Under the pieces are notes generated by a model, which was given only the letters and a program-made list of their open reading frames with translations, was not told where the DNA came from and did not search any database. A stretch of 64,000 nucleotides of DNA from positions 87,984 to 151,983 of the forward strand of contig JAZRSA010000050.1 of assembly GCA_045651205.1 (NCBI GenBank), read 5' to 3'. Below, piece after piece: positions 16,708-26,317 of the stretch (position 1 is its first letter; each line of letters begins with the position of its first letter). The position numbers and the translations under genes were made by a program. Source of the DNA: UMGS1649 sp045651205. GTDB taxonomy: Bacteria > Bacillota > Clostridia > TANB77 > CAG-465.

Positions 16708-18021
16708 TTATTTTAAATTAAAGAATGCATCTAATCCAAGATATTTTGCTTTATCTCCTAATTCTTCTTCAATTCTTAGAAGTTGATTATATTTTGCAAC
16801 TCTATCTGTTCTAGAAGGTGCACCTGTTTTAATTTGTCCAGCATTTAACCCTACAACAAGGTCTGCTATTGTAGTATCTTCTGTTTCACCAGAACGATGT
16901 GATACAACTGCTGTCATACCGTTATCATTTGCAAGTTTAATTGCTGCTAATGTTTCAGATATTGTTCCTATTTGGTTAACTTTAATTAGTATTGAGTTAG
17001 CTACTTTAGTTTCGATACCTTTGTTAAGTCTTGATACATTAGTTACAAATAAATCGTCTCCTACTAATTGTATTTTCTTACCTAATCTATCTGTAAGTAG
17101 TTTCCAACCTTCCCAATCTTCTTCAGCAAGACCATCTTCAAGAGAGATTATTGGATATTTCTCACACATTTTTTCCCAGAAGCTTATCATTTCTTCTACT
17201 GTAAATATTTCTCCAGTTTTCCAGAAGTAGTATGATCCTTCTTTACCTATTTTCTTAGCTTCTTCATACATTTCTGTTGCAGCAGCATCTATTGCTATTC
17301 TAAAGTCTTTTCCTGGTGTATATCCAGCTTTAGTTATTGCTTCAACAATGTATTCTAATGCTTCTTCATCTTTCTTTAAGTTTGGTGCAAATCCACCTTC
17401 ATCACCAACTGCTGTGCTGTATCCTTTAGCTTTAAGAACTGCTTTTAGATTGTGGAATACTTCTGCACACCATCTTAAAGCTTCTCTAAAGTTTGGTGCT
17501 CCAACTGGCATTACCATAAATTCTTGTACGTTAACACTATTATCTGCGTGTTTTCCACCGTTTAATATGTTCATCATTGGGACTGGAAGAGTTACTCCTT
17601 CACCATCTCCAATATATGTGTGAATGCTAATTTCTTGAGCTTCTGCTGCTGCTCTCATAACTGCCATTGATACACCTAGTATTGCATTTGCTCCTAGTTT
17701 ACCTTTATTATCTGTTCCATCTAGTTTGTTCATTAATTCATCTAGTTTTTCTTGTTCTGTTGCATCCATTCCTACTACTTCTTTAGCTATTATATCATTT
17801 ACATTTGCAACAGCTTTTAGAACACCTTTACCTAAGTATCTAGCTTTATCTCCATCTCTTAATTCTACAGCTTCAAATGCTCCTGTAGAAGCTCCAGAAG
17901 GTACTATTGCTCTTCCTTTAGCTCCACATTCTAATTTAACTTCTACTTCTACAGTAGGGTTTCCTCTTGAGTCTAAAACTTCTCTTGCGTGTACAACTTT
18001 TATTCTCATATCTTTTTCCAT
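16708..18021 (-). CDS. eno: Enolase
   Basis: Converts 2-phosphoglycerate to phosphoenolpyruvate; cytosolic. Seen in 437 residues: N-terminal AREVLDSRGNPTVEVEV, SGASTGAFEA, catalytic KGYSTAVGDEGGFAPN, SLEDGLAEEDWEGW, GDDLFVTN and the C-terminal SHRSGETEDTTIADL. Full length for the family. Last gene of gap-pgk-(unknown)-tpiA-gpmI-eno, 16 bases after gpmI. A second in-frame Met at residue 5 is an alternative start. Confidence 0.98.
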   Translation of the reverse strand: MEKDMRIKVVHAREVLDSRGNPTVEVEVKLECGAKGRAIVPSGASTGAFEAVELRDGDKARYLGKGVLKAVANVNDIIAKEVVGMDATEQEKLDELMNKLDGTDNKGKLGANAILGVSMAVMRAAAEAQEISIHTYIGDGEGVTLPVPMMNILNGGKHADNSVNVQEFMVMPVGAPNFREALRWCAEVFHNLKAVLKAKGYSTAVGDEGGFAPNLKKDEEALEYIVEAITKAGYTPGKDFRIAIDAAATEMYEEAKKIGKEGSYYFWKTGEIFTVEEMISFWEKMCEKYPIISLEDGLAEEDWEGWKLLTDRLGKKIQLVGDDLFVTNVSRLNKGIETKVANSILIKVNQIGTISETLAAIKLANDNGMTAVVSHRSGETEDTTIADLVVGLNAGQIKTGAPSRTDRVAKYNQLLRIEEELGDKAKYLGLDAFFNLK

Positions 18022-18037
18022 ATTCCTTACTTCCTTT

Positions 18038-19576
18038 CTATTTTACTAATGAACGACCTGTCATTTCTTTTGGTTTTGTTAAGCCCATCATATCTATTAA
18101 TGTTGGTGATACATCTGTTAATGTTCCACATTCTACTTTAGTATATCTATCTGATACAACTATTATTGGAACATCAAATGTTGTATGCGAAGTAACAACC
18201 TCACCAGTAACTAAATCTACCATTTGCTCACAGTTACCATGGTCTGCAATTATTATTGCTTCTCCACCTACTGAAACTAGTTTGTCTATTACCTTACCAA
18301 CACATTCATCTACTGCTTCTACTGCTTTTATTGCAGCATCGAAATCTCCAGTATGTCCAACCATATCTCCATTTGCAAAGTTAACGATTATTACATCATG
18401 TTTCTTTCCATCAATCTCTTCTACTAGTTTATCTGTAACTTCATATGCAGACATTTCTGGTTTAAGGTCATAAGTTGCAACCTTCGGTGATGGAACAAGA
18501 ATTCTAGATTCACCATTAAATTCTTTTTCTTCTCCACCATTAAAGAAAAATGTAACATGGGCATATTTTTCTGTTTCAGCTATTCTTAATTGTGTATATC
18601 CACGTTTAGCTAAAAACTCGCCTAATGTTTCTTTTATTTCTTCTTTTCTAAATGCAACTTTAACAGTATCTAATGTTTCTTCATATTCTGTCATACTGGC
18701 ATACATAAGGTTTGAAAGTTTTCCTGTTTTTCTTGTAAACCCAGTAAAGTTTGTATCTTTAAATGCATGAGATATTTCACGTGCTCTATCTGGTCTAAAG
18801 TTTGCAAATATTACTGCATCTCCAGACTCTACTAAAGCCAAAGGCTTATCTTCTTCATCTACTAGAACTATAGGTTTTATAAACTCATCAAATTCTTGGC
18901 ATTCATATGAATTTTCTATTGCTCTTTCAGCAGATTTAAAATGCTTACCTTCACCTAATGTTAATGCGTTATATGCAAGTTCTACTCTATCCCAACGTTT
19001 ATCTCTATCCATTACATAGTATCTACCTGGGATACTTGCTACTTTACCTACTTCTAGTTCTTTACATTTATTTTCTAATGATCTCATATATTCTACACCT
19101 GATGTTGGAGGAGTATCTCTTCCATCCATAAAAGCATGAATATATACTTTAGATATTCCTTCTCTTTTAGCTAGTTCTAAAAGCGCATAGAAATGTTCTA
19201 TGTGCGAATGAACCCCACCATCAGATAAAAGTCCAAATATATGTAACTTACTATTTTTTTCTTTAACGTGATTTACTGCATCTAAAAGCACTTTATTCTT
19301 AAAAAACTCACCTGTTCTAATCTTTTCTGAGATTAAAGTTAAGTCTTGGTAAATTACTCTTCCTGCACCTATACTCATATGCCCAACTTCAGAATTTCCC
19401 ATTTGTCCATCTGGAAGTCCTACACTTAGTCCGCTTGTTTTAAGCGACGCATTTGGATATTTTGCAAATAACTTATCTATATTAGGTGTGTTTGCCGCTT
19501 TAAATGCATTACCTCTTTCATCCTCATTTATGCCAACGCCATCTAAGACCATTAGCACATACTGTTTATCCTTCAT
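18038..19576 (-). CDS. gpmI: 2,3-bisphosphoglycerate-independent phosphoglycerate mutase
   Basis: Mn-dependent isomerisation of 3- to 2-phosphoglycerate. Seen in 512 residues: N-terminal VLMVLDGVGIN, phosphoserine site in GQMGNSEVGHMSIGAGR (near residue 62), HSHIEHFYALL, HAFMDGRDTPP, and the metal-binding NFANGDMVGHTGD and ADHGNCEQM near the C-terminus. Belongs to the alkaline-phosphatase superfamily, as in Clostridium and Bacillus. 14 bases after tpiA in the same operon. Confidence 0.98.
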   Translation of the reverse strand: MKDKQYVLMVLDGVGINEDERGNAFKAANTPNIDKLFAKYPNASLKTSGLSVGLPDGQMGNSEVGHMSIGAGRVIYQDLTLISEKIRTGEFFKNKVLLDAVNHVKEKNSKLHIFGLLSDGGVHSHIEHFYALLELAKREGISKVYIHAFMDGRDTPPTSGVEYMRSLENKCKELEVGKVASIPGRYYVMDRDKRWDRVELAYNALTLGEGKHFKSAERAIENSYECQEFDEFIKPIVLVDEEDKPLALVESGDAVIFANFRPDRAREISHAFKDTNFTGFTRKTGKLSNLMYASMTEYEETLDTVKVAFRKEEIKETLGEFLAKRGYTQLRIAETEKYAHVTFFFNGGEEKEFNGESRILVPSPKVATYDLKPEMSAYEVTDKLVEEIDGKKHDVIIVNFANGDMVGHTGDFDAAIKAVEAVDECVGKVIDKLVSVGGEAIIIADHGNCEQMVDLVTGEVVTSHTTFDVPIIVVSDRYTKVECGTLTDVSPTLIDMMGLTKPKEMTGRSLVK

Positions 19577-19590
19577 ATTTTTCTCCCTTA

Positions 19591-20343
19591 CTATCTTGCT
19601 GCTTTTATTATATTAGTAAATGTTGGTTTTAAGCTTGCACCACCAACTAGTGCACCATCAATATTTGGCATTTCAAACAACTCTTTTGCGTTAGCTTCAT
19701 TTACACTTCCGCCGTATTGAATTCTAACATTATCTGCTACATTTAATCCGTACATTTTAGCTACATTATATCTAATATGTGAACACATTTCTTCAGATTG
19801 TTCTTTTGTAGCTGTCTTACCTGTACCTATAGCCCATATTGGTTCATATGCTATTATTATTTTATCTACGAATCTTATATCTATATTATCTATAGCAAGT
19901 CTTACTTGATCCTCAATTCTTCCCATATGAATGTTAGCTTCTCTTTCTTCTAATGTTTCTCCAACACATATTACTGGAGTTATTCCATTTTCTAAAAGAA
20001 CTTTTGCTTTTTTATTTACAGCTTCATCTGTTTCGTTAAAATATTGTCTTCTTTCACTATGACCAATTATACAATATTTAACGCCTGCTTCTTTAAGCAT
20101 TTCTACGCTTATTTCACCAGTGTATGCACCTCTTGGTTCGTAGTGTACATTTTGAGCTGCTATGCCAATATATTCGTTGTCTTTTACAGCATCTACACTT
20201 GACCATAATGCTGTATATGGCACTGCAAATCCAACTTCAACTTCGTTATCTTTAACTTCTACAGACATAAATCTTAAAAAGTTTTTAGCTTCTTCGGCTG
20301 TCATATTCATTTTCCAGTTTCCTATTACAACTTTTTTACGCAT
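19591..20343 (-). CDS. tpiA: Triosephosphate isomerase
   Basis: Interconverts dihydroxyacetone phosphate and glyceraldehyde 3-phosphate. Seen in 250 residues: substrate lysine in VIGNWKMN, catalytic His in IIGHSERRQYF near residue 95, catalytic Glu in IIAYEPIWAIGTG near residue 166 with the mobile loop, and IQYGGSVN...DGALVGGASL at the phosphate site. Standard length. Lies between the unknown gene and gpmI in the glycolysis operon. Confidence 0.98.
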   Translation of the reverse strand: MRKKVVIGNWKMNMTAEEAKNFLRFMSVEVKDNEVEVGFAVPYTALWSSVDAVKDNEYIGIAAQNVHYEPRGAYTGEISVEMLKEAGVKYCIIGHSERRQYFNETDEAVNKKAKVLLENGITPVICVGETLEEREANIHMGRIEDQVRLAIDNIDIRFVDKIIIAYEPIWAIGTGKTATKEQSEEMCSHIRYNVAKMYGLNVADNVRIQYGGSVNEANAKELFEMPNIDGALVGGASLKPTFTNIIKAAR

Positions 20344-20355
20344 AATTTTTTCTCC

Positions 20356-20829
20356 TTACTTAACGTAATCTTTTATTTCTAAATCTTCTACCCAATCTGG
20401 TTTTAATCTAGAATCTCTAAATGTGAAATACAGTTTACCTTTTGAATCTAACGACCAATCTCCCATCCAAAAAGAAGGATAAATTATATCTAAATAATCC
20501 CAATCTGACGATTTAAACATCTTATTGACTTTATCTATCTCTAATTTAAGTTCTTCTTCTGAAGTTATTGTTCCATCTAAAAAATTAGCTGCTACAGCTT
20601 GTTCTATATTGTTAAATACTTCTTCAAACTCTTCCATATTTCCTTCTTGTTCATACTGAGTTTTAATACTTAACATTTGTTCATCAGTTAAACTATCTGT
20701 TATTTCAGCATTAGGAATAATCTCTTTATTGCTGTTTTTATCCCCTAAAAGCATCAAAATACTCACAGCGATAATTATTATCGCCGCAAGTATTATTATA
20801 ACAAATTTATTTGATGCTAATTTCTCCAT
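20356..20829 (-). CDS. Anchored extracytoplasmic protein inserted in the glycolysis operon
   Basis: 157 residues: one N-terminal transmembrane helix (residues 9-27, Ile-rich) with no lipobox cysteine, then an acidic helical domain (SLTDEQML..., NMEEFEEVFNN, TSEEELKLEIDKVNKMF), and a Trp/Phe-rich C-terminus (PSFWMGDWSLDSKG, FRDSRLKPDW). I do not recognise it. It sits between pgk and tpiA with gaps of 15 and 12 bases, so it is co-transcribed with glycolysis genes, where no such protein is usually found. No frameshift or foreign codon use is apparent. Confidence 0.65.
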   Translation of the reverse strand: MEKLASNKFVIIILAAIIIIAVSILMLLGDKNSNKEIIPNAEITDSLTDEQMLSIKTQYEQEGNMEEFEEVFNNIEQAVAANFLDGTITSEEELKLEIDKVNKMFKSSDWDYLDIIYPSFWMGDWSLDSKGKLYFTFRDSRLKPDWVEDLEIKDYVK

Positions 20830-20844
20830 TTAATTCTCCTACTA

Positions 20845-22023
20845 TTATTTGTCATTAAGAGCAACTATACCCGGAAGTTCTTTTCCTTCCATAAATTCTA
20901 GTGATGCTCCGCCACCTGTTGATACATGTGTCATTTCATGTTCTAGACCTGCTTTAGCTACTGCTGATGCACTATCTCCACCGCCTATTATTGTTTCAGC
21001 GTTAGATTCTGCCATAGCTTTAGCTACTGCATTTGTTCCAGTTGCAAATTTCTTAAACTCAAATACTCCAACTGGTCCATTCCATACAACTGTTCCAGCA
21101 CCTTTAATTACTTCTGTGAATAGTTCTATAGATTTAGGTCCAATATCCATTCCTTGGTATCCATCAGGTATATTCATTGATTCTACTACTATGCTATCTG
21201 CATCTTCTGCAAATTCTACAGCTGCTACTGTATCTATTGGAAGTACAACTTTTACATTCTTTTCCTTAGCTTTAGCAAGTATTTCTTTAGCAACTTCTAT
21301 CTTGTCCTCTTCAAGTATAGAATTACCAATGTTACCACCTAATGCTTTAACGAATGTATATGTCATTCCACCACCAATTATTATTGTGTCTACTTTTTCT
21401 AAAAGATTTAAAAGCACTGCTATTTTAGATGATACTTTAGCACCACCAATTATTGCAACTAATGGTCTCTTAGGATTATCTATTGCATCTCCTAAAGCTT
21501 TTAATTCTTTTTCTATTAAGAAACCACATACAGCTGGTAAATGTTTTGCAACACCTTCTGTTGAAGCGTGTGCTCTATGTGCAGTTCCAAATGCATCATT
21601 TACATAGATATCTGCTAAACTAGCAAGTTCTTTTGCAAATGTTTCATCATTTGCTTCTTCTTCAGCAAATCTTCTAACATTTTCTAGTAATACTACATCA
21701 CCAGGTTCCATATTAGAGATAACAGCTTTAGCGTTATCTCCAATTATTTCTGGTATAAGTGTTACTGGCTTTTCTAGATATTCACCTAAACGAACTGCTA
21801 CTGGCGCTATTGAAAGTTTTTCTTTAGTCTTACCTATGTGAGAGCAAAGAATTACTTTCGCATCATTATTTATTAAATATTTTATAGTATTTAATGATTC
21901 TCTAATTCTTTTATCGTTTGTTATTGTAGTTTTTGTTTCTAAATCTAAAGGAACATTAAAATCTACTCTAACTAAAACTCTTTTATTAGATACATCAATA
22001 TCTCTAACACTTTTTTTATTCAT
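20845..22023 (-). CDS. pgk: Phosphoglycerate kinase
   Basis: Transfers phosphate from 1,3-bisphosphoglycerate to ADP. Seen in 392 residues: RVDFNVPLD near residue 18, the LCSHIGKTKEK substrate loop (usually SHLGRPK; here the Arg-Pro is Lys-Thr), NDAFGTAHRAHAST, GGAKVSSKI, and the nucleotide site GPVGVFEFKKFATGT...GGGDSASA. Second gene of the operon, 26 bases after gap. Confidence 0.97.
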   Translation of the reverse strand: MNKKSVRDIDVSNKRVLVRVDFNVPLDLETKTTITNDKRIRESLNTIKYLINNDAKVILCSHIGKTKEKLSIAPVAVRLGEYLEKPVTLIPEIIGDNAKAVISNMEPGDVVLLENVRRFAEEEANDETFAKELASLADIYVNDAFGTAHRAHASTEGVAKHLPAVCGFLIEKELKALGDAIDNPKRPLVAIIGGAKVSSKIAVLLNLLEKVDTIIIGGGMTYTFVKALGGNIGNSILEEDKIEVAKEILAKAKEKNVKVVLPIDTVAAVEFAEDADSIVVESMNIPDGYQGMDIGPKSIELFTEVIKGAGTVVWNGPVGVFEFKKFATGTNAVAKAMAESNAETIIGGGDSASAVAKAGLEHEMTHVSTGGGASLEFMEGKELPGIVALNDK

Positions 22024-22049
22024 ATATTTTTATCCTCTTAAACAACCTC

Positions 22050-23060
22050 TTATTTATTATCTACTTCATACATATGTGCTACTAAATCTAACACTTTGTT
22101 TGAGTAACCCCATTCATTATCATACCAAGCAACTAGTTTTACGAATGTATCAGATAATTGAATACCTGCTTTAACATCGAATATGCTTGTGTGTGGATCA
22201 TGTATAAAGTCTGAAGAAACTGTATCTTCTTCTGTGTAAGACATAATTCCTTTTAATTCACCATCACATGCTTCTTTAACTGCTGCAACTATTTCATCAT
22301 ATTTTGCAGGAGTTTTTAATCTACATGTTAAGTCTACTACAGATACGTCTAGAGTTGGAACTCTAAATGACATACCAGTAAGTTTTCCATTAAGTTCAGG
22401 AATAACTTTACCAACAGCTTTAGCTGCTCCTGTTGATGAAGGTATAATATTGTATGTTGCTGCTCTTCCGCCTCTCCAGTCTTTGTTTGATGAACCATCA
22501 ACTGTTTTTTGAGTTGCAGTTACAGAGTGAACTGTAGTCATTAATCCTTCTTCTATTCCAAATTTATCATTTACAACTTTAGCAAGAGGTGCTAAGCAGT
22601 TTGTTGTACAAGATGCGTTAGATACAACTACCATATCTTTAGTGTATGTATCGTGGTTTACACCCATAACAAACATAGGTGAGTTATCTTTTGCTGGTGC
22701 AGAGATAACTATCTTTTTAGCTCCACCTGTTAAGTGAGCTGATGCTTTTTCATAAGTTGTGAATGCACCTGAAGATTCAACAATGTATTCTGCTCCTGAA
22801 TCTCTCCAAGGTATTTCATTAGGATCTTTGAAATTGTATACAAGTATTTTCTTGCCATCTACAACTAAAGCTCCATCTTCAACTTTAATTTCTTTATTTA
22901 ATTTTCCATGTATTGTGTCATATTGTAACATGTACTTCATGTATTCTAGATCTATAAAAGGATCATTTACTGCTACTACATCTACATTTTCCCTTTCTAG
23001 CGATGCTCTCATTACTAATCTTCCGATTCTTCCGAATCCATTTATTCCAACTTTTATCAT
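22050..23060 (-). CDS. gap: Glyceraldehyde-3-phosphate dehydrogenase
   Basis: NAD-dependent oxidation/phosphorylation in glycolysis. Seen in 336 residues: Rossmann motif GINGFGRIGRLVMRA at the N-terminus, NDPFIDLEYMKYML, catalytic Cys in SNASCTTNCLAP near residue 153, and WYDNEWGYSNKV near the C-terminus. First gene of the lower glycolysis operon, with AAGGAGG before the ATG and a sigma-A type promoter upstream. Confidence 0.98.
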   Translation of the reverse strand: MIKVGINGFGRIGRLVMRASLERENVDVVAVNDPFIDLEYMKYMLQYDTIHGKLNKEIKVEDGALVVDGKKILVYNFKDPNEIPWRDSGAEYIVESSGAFTTYEKASAHLTGGAKKIVISAPAKDNSPMFVMGVNHDTYTKDMVVVSNASCTTNCLAPLAKVVNDKFGIEEGLMTTVHSVTATQKTVDGSSNKDWRGGRAATYNIIPSSTGAAKAVGKVIPELNGKLTGMSFRVPTLDVSVVDLTCRLKTPAKYDEIVAAVKEACDGELKGIMSYTEEDTVSSDFIHDPHTSIFDVKAGIQLSDTFVKLVAWYDNEWGYSNKVLDLVAHMYEVDNK

Positions 23061-23089
23061 ATAAAAACCTCCTTAAATTGGCTAACTAT

Positions 23090-23118
23090 ATTTTATATCA
23101 CTAATATTTATTTTGCAA
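23090..23118 (-). promoter_or_regulatory. Promoter of the gap-pgk-tpiA-gpmI-eno operon
   Basis: TTGCAA (23113-23118) and TAAAAT (23090-23095) with a 17-base spacer on the minus strand, 30 bases before the gap ATG. I see no obvious CggR-like operator, and no cggR gene is present. Confidence 0.55.
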
Positions 23119-23179
23119 TACTTGTGAGACTTTTATAACTTATTTTTTTAAGTTATTTATATGTATATTTTAACATACA

Positions 23180-23209
23180 AAAAACAGGGTATATTTCATC
23201 CCTGTTTTT
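23180..23209 (-). terminator. Terminator between the 23225 gene and the gap operon
   Basis: A 10-bp perfect stem, AAAAACAGGG with CCCTGTTTTT, plus a T run on the minus strand, 15 bases past the stop of the upstream gene. It shows that the TGA at 23225 is a genuine stop. Confidence 0.8.
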
Positions 23210-23224
23210 GTGTTTAAGCACACA

Positions 23225-24112
23225 TCAAATATAAACCGTTCCGTCATTCATAATTGCACACTCTGCATCTATATATACAATTTCATTTAAATATTTACTT
23301 ATTTCTAACTTTTGATAACCATATTTTTCTTTAACATCTGCATATTTTTTTACTTCTTCTTCATTTAATAAACAATATTTATATATTGCGTTATTTGTTC
23401 GAATAAATTGATAATCTAATAATACTACTTGCTCATTGTTTGGTACTTCACCATTTTTATATTCATCAGCAAATGGATTTATATTATACTCAGCAGTATT
23501 ATCATAATCCCAATTATATATAATATTATCTTTTAGAACTTGTATATAAAAATGGCCTTCACTTATTATCATATCATATTTTATCTTTTTTAGCGCTCTT
23601 ATAATTTCGTTACTTCTAAACATAATGTCATTTGGCAATTCTTTTTCTTTTGTTATCTTATCATTTATTGTGTCTACCTTTAATATTGTATAATCTTTCA
23701 TTACAAACCAGTAATCTTCACAATTTTCATCTACAATGCCCACTGCAATTTCTCCAGTAATTTTAGAACTCAACTTTAACACATGCGATTCATTAGAAAA
23801 CTTCTTACCTAAATTAAATTTGATTATTGAGCCATCATTTTTTACTATAAGTTTAGTAGCTGTGATATCATCAGATACAAGATATTTAACATTATTAAAA
23901 TCATCTACATTAACTTTTATCTTTTCATCAAATAAATAACCTTCTTTTTCAAATTCTTTTGTTTTCTTATCTTTTTCAGTCACTTTATTTTCTTCATTAT
24001 TTGTATTTCCATAAAAATGTTTACTTACTTTTTCCATTCCATTTGAATACCCTAACGAATATGCACAAACTAAACAAATAACTATAATAACACCCACAAT
24101 TATTTTCTTCAT
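23225..24112 (-). CDS. Exported protein of unknown function
   Basis: About 295 residues from the ATG at 24112, chosen because GGGAGGGAG precedes it; the open frame begins 23 codons earlier without a ribosome site. N-terminal hydrophobic helix (KIIVGVIIVICLVCAYSLGY) with a cysteine but no clear lipobox. The remainder has repeated strand-like segments (e.g. ATKLIVKNDGSIIKFNLG, YWFVMKDYTILKVD, INDGTVYI) that suggest a beta-propeller-like fold (weak inference). One of only two genes here ending in TGA. Confidence 0.6.
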   Translation of the reverse strand: MKKIIVGVIIVICLVCAYSLGYSNGMEKVSKHFYGNTNNEENKVTEKDKKTKEFEKEGYLFDEKIKVNVDDFNNVKYLVSDDITATKLIVKNDGSIIKFNLGKKFSNESHVLKLSSKITGEIAVGIVDENCEDYWFVMKDYTILKVDTINDKITKEKELPNDIMFRSNEIIRALKKIKYDMIISEGHFYIQVLKDNIIYNWDYDNTAEYNINPFADEYKNGEVPNNEQVVLLDYQFIRTNNAIYKYCLLNEEEVKKYADVKEKYGYQKLEISKYLNEIVYIDAECAIMNDGTVYI

Positions 24113-24165
24113 ATTCTCCCTCCCATTAATAACACTAATATTATACAACTGTTTTATAAAAAATA

Positions 24166-24194
24166 AAAGTAACAGATACAATTTCTGTTACTTT
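24166..24194 (-). terminator. Terminator after 24202-25008 gene
   Basis: An 11-bp stem (AAAGTAACAGA / TCTGTTACTTT) followed by TTATTTTTT on the minus strand. Confidence 0.75.
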
Positions 24195-24201
24195 ACTTAT
24201 C

Positions 24202-25008
24202 TTAATAATTTATTTGTTCTACTTCTACAAGATAATATGACTTGCCATCTTTCTTTAATGTATATCTTAGAACTGGCATTTCATCTCTATGGTCGCTAAT
24301 CCATATTTCTTCTTTTTCCATATCTTCATAGCTATCAAAAATATGAACTAAGTCATTACCATTTTTATCTCCTATTACTACTTGCATTTTTGTATTTTCA
24401 AAGTCTATATCACCATATTCATCTGTAACTATATTGTCTTCATCATAGTTGTATACTCCAGATAGCATATATGTATATACATAGTAATATTCTTTTGTTT
24501 CAGTTGCATTCATAAATATTTGTTTATTAAACATTCCACCATATCCTATTGGTATTACAGAATACGATTTAGATTCTTCATCATAAAAGAATATTGATTT
24601 ATTAATGTCTGGTTCTGTTACTTCTTTTGTATTTATCTTTGCATCTTTACCAAATAACTTTTTTACATATTTATTTACATTAGCTTCAGAATAATCAAAA
24701 TCCTCTTCTTCATCCATCATCTTATGAAGCGTTGCGTCCATTATGAAAAAACTAGAAAACGGTGCTATCTCTTCATAATATATTTTGGGTATAAATTCAA
24801 ACAATTCATTTTGCATTGCTTTAGCTAAATCTTTTTCATCATCATCTATTTTAGATGGTGCTTTACCTGTAAGTTCACCTGTACTATTATTATTGTTTGT
24901 AACATTATTTACCGGTGGTTTATCCTTTCCTGTAAATATTATTATTCCAAGACAAACAACAACTATTAGTGTAATTACTGCTATTATTGTTATTTTCTTC
25001 TTATCCAT
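24202..25008 (-). CDS. Anchored extracytoplasmic protein, unknown
   Basis: 268 residues: N-terminal transmembrane helix (residues 6-26), an Asn-rich linker (NNVTNNNNSTGELTG), then an acidic soluble domain with many Tyr and Asp residues. No family motif is recognised. It follows the thermonuclease gene by 13 bases and precedes a terminator, so the two are probably co-transcribed. AAGGAG ribosome site before the ATG. Confidence 0.6.
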   Translation of the reverse strand: MDKKKITIIAVITLIVVVCLGIIIFTGKDKPPVNNVTNNNNSTGELTGKAPSKIDDDEKDLAKAMQNELFEFIPKIYYEEIAPFSSFFIMDATLHKMMDEEEDFDYSEANVNKYVKKLFGKDAKINTKEVTEPDINKSIFFYDEESKSYSVIPIGYGGMFNKQIFMNATETKEYYYVYTYMLSGVYNYDEDNIVTDEYGDIDFENTKMQVVIGDKNGNDLVHIFDSYEDMEKEEIWISDHRDEMPVLRYTLKKDGKSYYLVEVEQINY

Positions 25009-25021
25009 TTTCTCTCCTTAT

Positions 25022-25582
25022 CTACTCATTCCATAATCCAACTTTATTTTCTCTTGCTTCTTTTTGTATTTCCTTAAATTCTTCTACATATTTAACATTT
25101 GGTGGATATGTTGCAATTTTAGCATATCCTATTTCTAATAAATGCTTATTATACATTTCGCCATCTATATATACATATGCAAGAAGTCTTCCATACTTAT
25201 CTCTTTCGCTAACATCAAATTCTAATTTAACTGTTTTTCCGTTTAATTTAGATTTAGTATAATCTGACACCAATATACCCTCTTTAGTATTTTTTGCTTT
25301 ATCTACATGTACACTTTCAGGTGTATCTACTCCTATTAATCTTACCTTTTCTTCTTTACCATTAAAGTCTACAACAAAAGTGTCTCCATCAACAACTCTA
25401 ACTACTTTGTATTCGTTTAATTTGTTAACATCAGTGTATGCATTTGATTCTGTAACAACCTTATTACTACTATCTAAGTATTTATCTAAATCTACATAAC
25501 CAGCTTGGTCTAACACTACTAATACTAATGCTAATACCCCTGTTATTATTCCACTAATTAACTTTTTTTGTTTCTTTTTCAT
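25022..25582 (-). CDS. Secreted or anchored thermonuclease (SNase family)
   Basis: Staphylococcal-nuclease-like, Ca-dependent cleavage of DNA and RNA. Seen in 186 residues: N-terminal membrane/signal segment (residues 9-26), VVDGDTFVVDFNGKEEKVRLIGVDTPE with the metal-site Asp and catalytic Arg, LEFDVSERDKYGRLLAYVY with the second catalytic pair, and C-terminal EARENKVGLW. All key residues look intact. Heads a small group with the anchored unknown downstream. Likely role: extracellular nucleic acid scavenging. Confidence 0.88.
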   Translation of the reverse strand: MKKKQKKLISGIITGVLALVLVVLDQAGYVDLDKYLDSSNKVVTESNAYTDVNKLNEYKVVRVVDGDTFVVDFNGKEEKVRLIGVDTPESVHVDKAKNTKEGILVSDYTKSKLNGKTVKLEFDVSERDKYGRLLAYVYIDGEMYNKHLLEIGYAKIATYPPNVKYVEEFKEIQKEARENKVGLWNE

Positions 25583-25615
25583 TTGTTCTCCTCATAAAAA
25601 TGGTATCACAAAACA

Positions 25616-26221
25616 TTAAATATTGCAATTTAACTGTTTTCTTTTACTTAATTTAATATTGTTCTTTTCCATTTGTTTTAATTCTTTATCTGTAAATTTT
25701 ACTCTATATCTATAATTCCTTAAAAGTCCTTTATATATACTCTTATGTGGAATCACATAAAAATGTTCCGGTTGTATTATTTCTGGCAATCCCTCTACTA
25801 TACCAGCTTCTTCTAATACATATTTTACAAACTCTGCACAATACAAATGATTCTCTTTTTGTATCTTTTTATTTATACTTACTGCAAATAATCCTGGTAT
25901 ATTAAATTTATATTTTTCTTTTTCAGCTTCTATTTTTAATATTATTTGTTCTAGTTTAGCATATTGTTCATCTGTAACTCTAACTCTTAAAACTTCAGAT
26001 GTTGTATTTCTAAATCTATAAAATGTTCCGCTATGTATATGTTCATGTACAAACCCACCAATAAAAGTATTGTATGGATTTAATCTACCAAAACTATACA
26101 TTCTTTCTAACTCTTTATCTAGCGCTATAGACACATGGCCAAATTCTTTTCTAGTATAAAATTTTACTATTCTTGAAACTATAGTGCCTGTCATCGTTAA
26201 TACTATATATATACTTCTCAT
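25616..26221 (-). CDS. Permuted papain-like amidase (YiiX/C92 type)
   Basis: 201 residues. Seen: a conserved His in the opening EFGHVSIALDKELERMYSFGR and the nucleophile Cys in HLYCAEFVKYVLEEAG near residue 145. This is the His-then-Cys order of the circularly permuted NlpC/P60-like YiiX/YycO group. No signal peptide; the Lys-rich C-terminus may bind membrane or nucleic acid. The substrate, possibly a lipid- or peptidoglycan-linked amide, cannot be read. Immediately upstream of the nuclease gene (34-base gap). Confidence 0.7.
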   Translation of the reverse strand: MRSIYIVLTMTGTIVSRIVKFYTRKEFGHVSIALDKELERMYSFGRLNPYNTFIGGFVHEHIHSGTFYRFRNTTSEVLRVRVTDEQYAKLEQIILKIEAEKEKYKFNIPGLFAVSINKKIQKENHLYCAEFVKYVLEEAGIVEGLPEIIQPEHFYVIPHKSIYKGLLRNYRYRVKFTDKELKQMEKNNIKLSKRKQLNCNI

Positions 26222-26262
26222 ATTCCCCTACTTCCTCAAGTATGTATATTATACACGAAAAA

Positions 26263-26285
26263 AAGCGAGATTTCAACAATCTCGC
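26263..26285 (-). terminator. Terminator after 26318-26668 gene
   Basis: GCGAGATT with AATCTCGC form a stem followed by TTTTTTTC on the minus strand. Confidence 0.7.
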
Positions 26286-26317
26286 CTTGTTTGTCAATTT
26301 ATATACTTGTTATTTTA

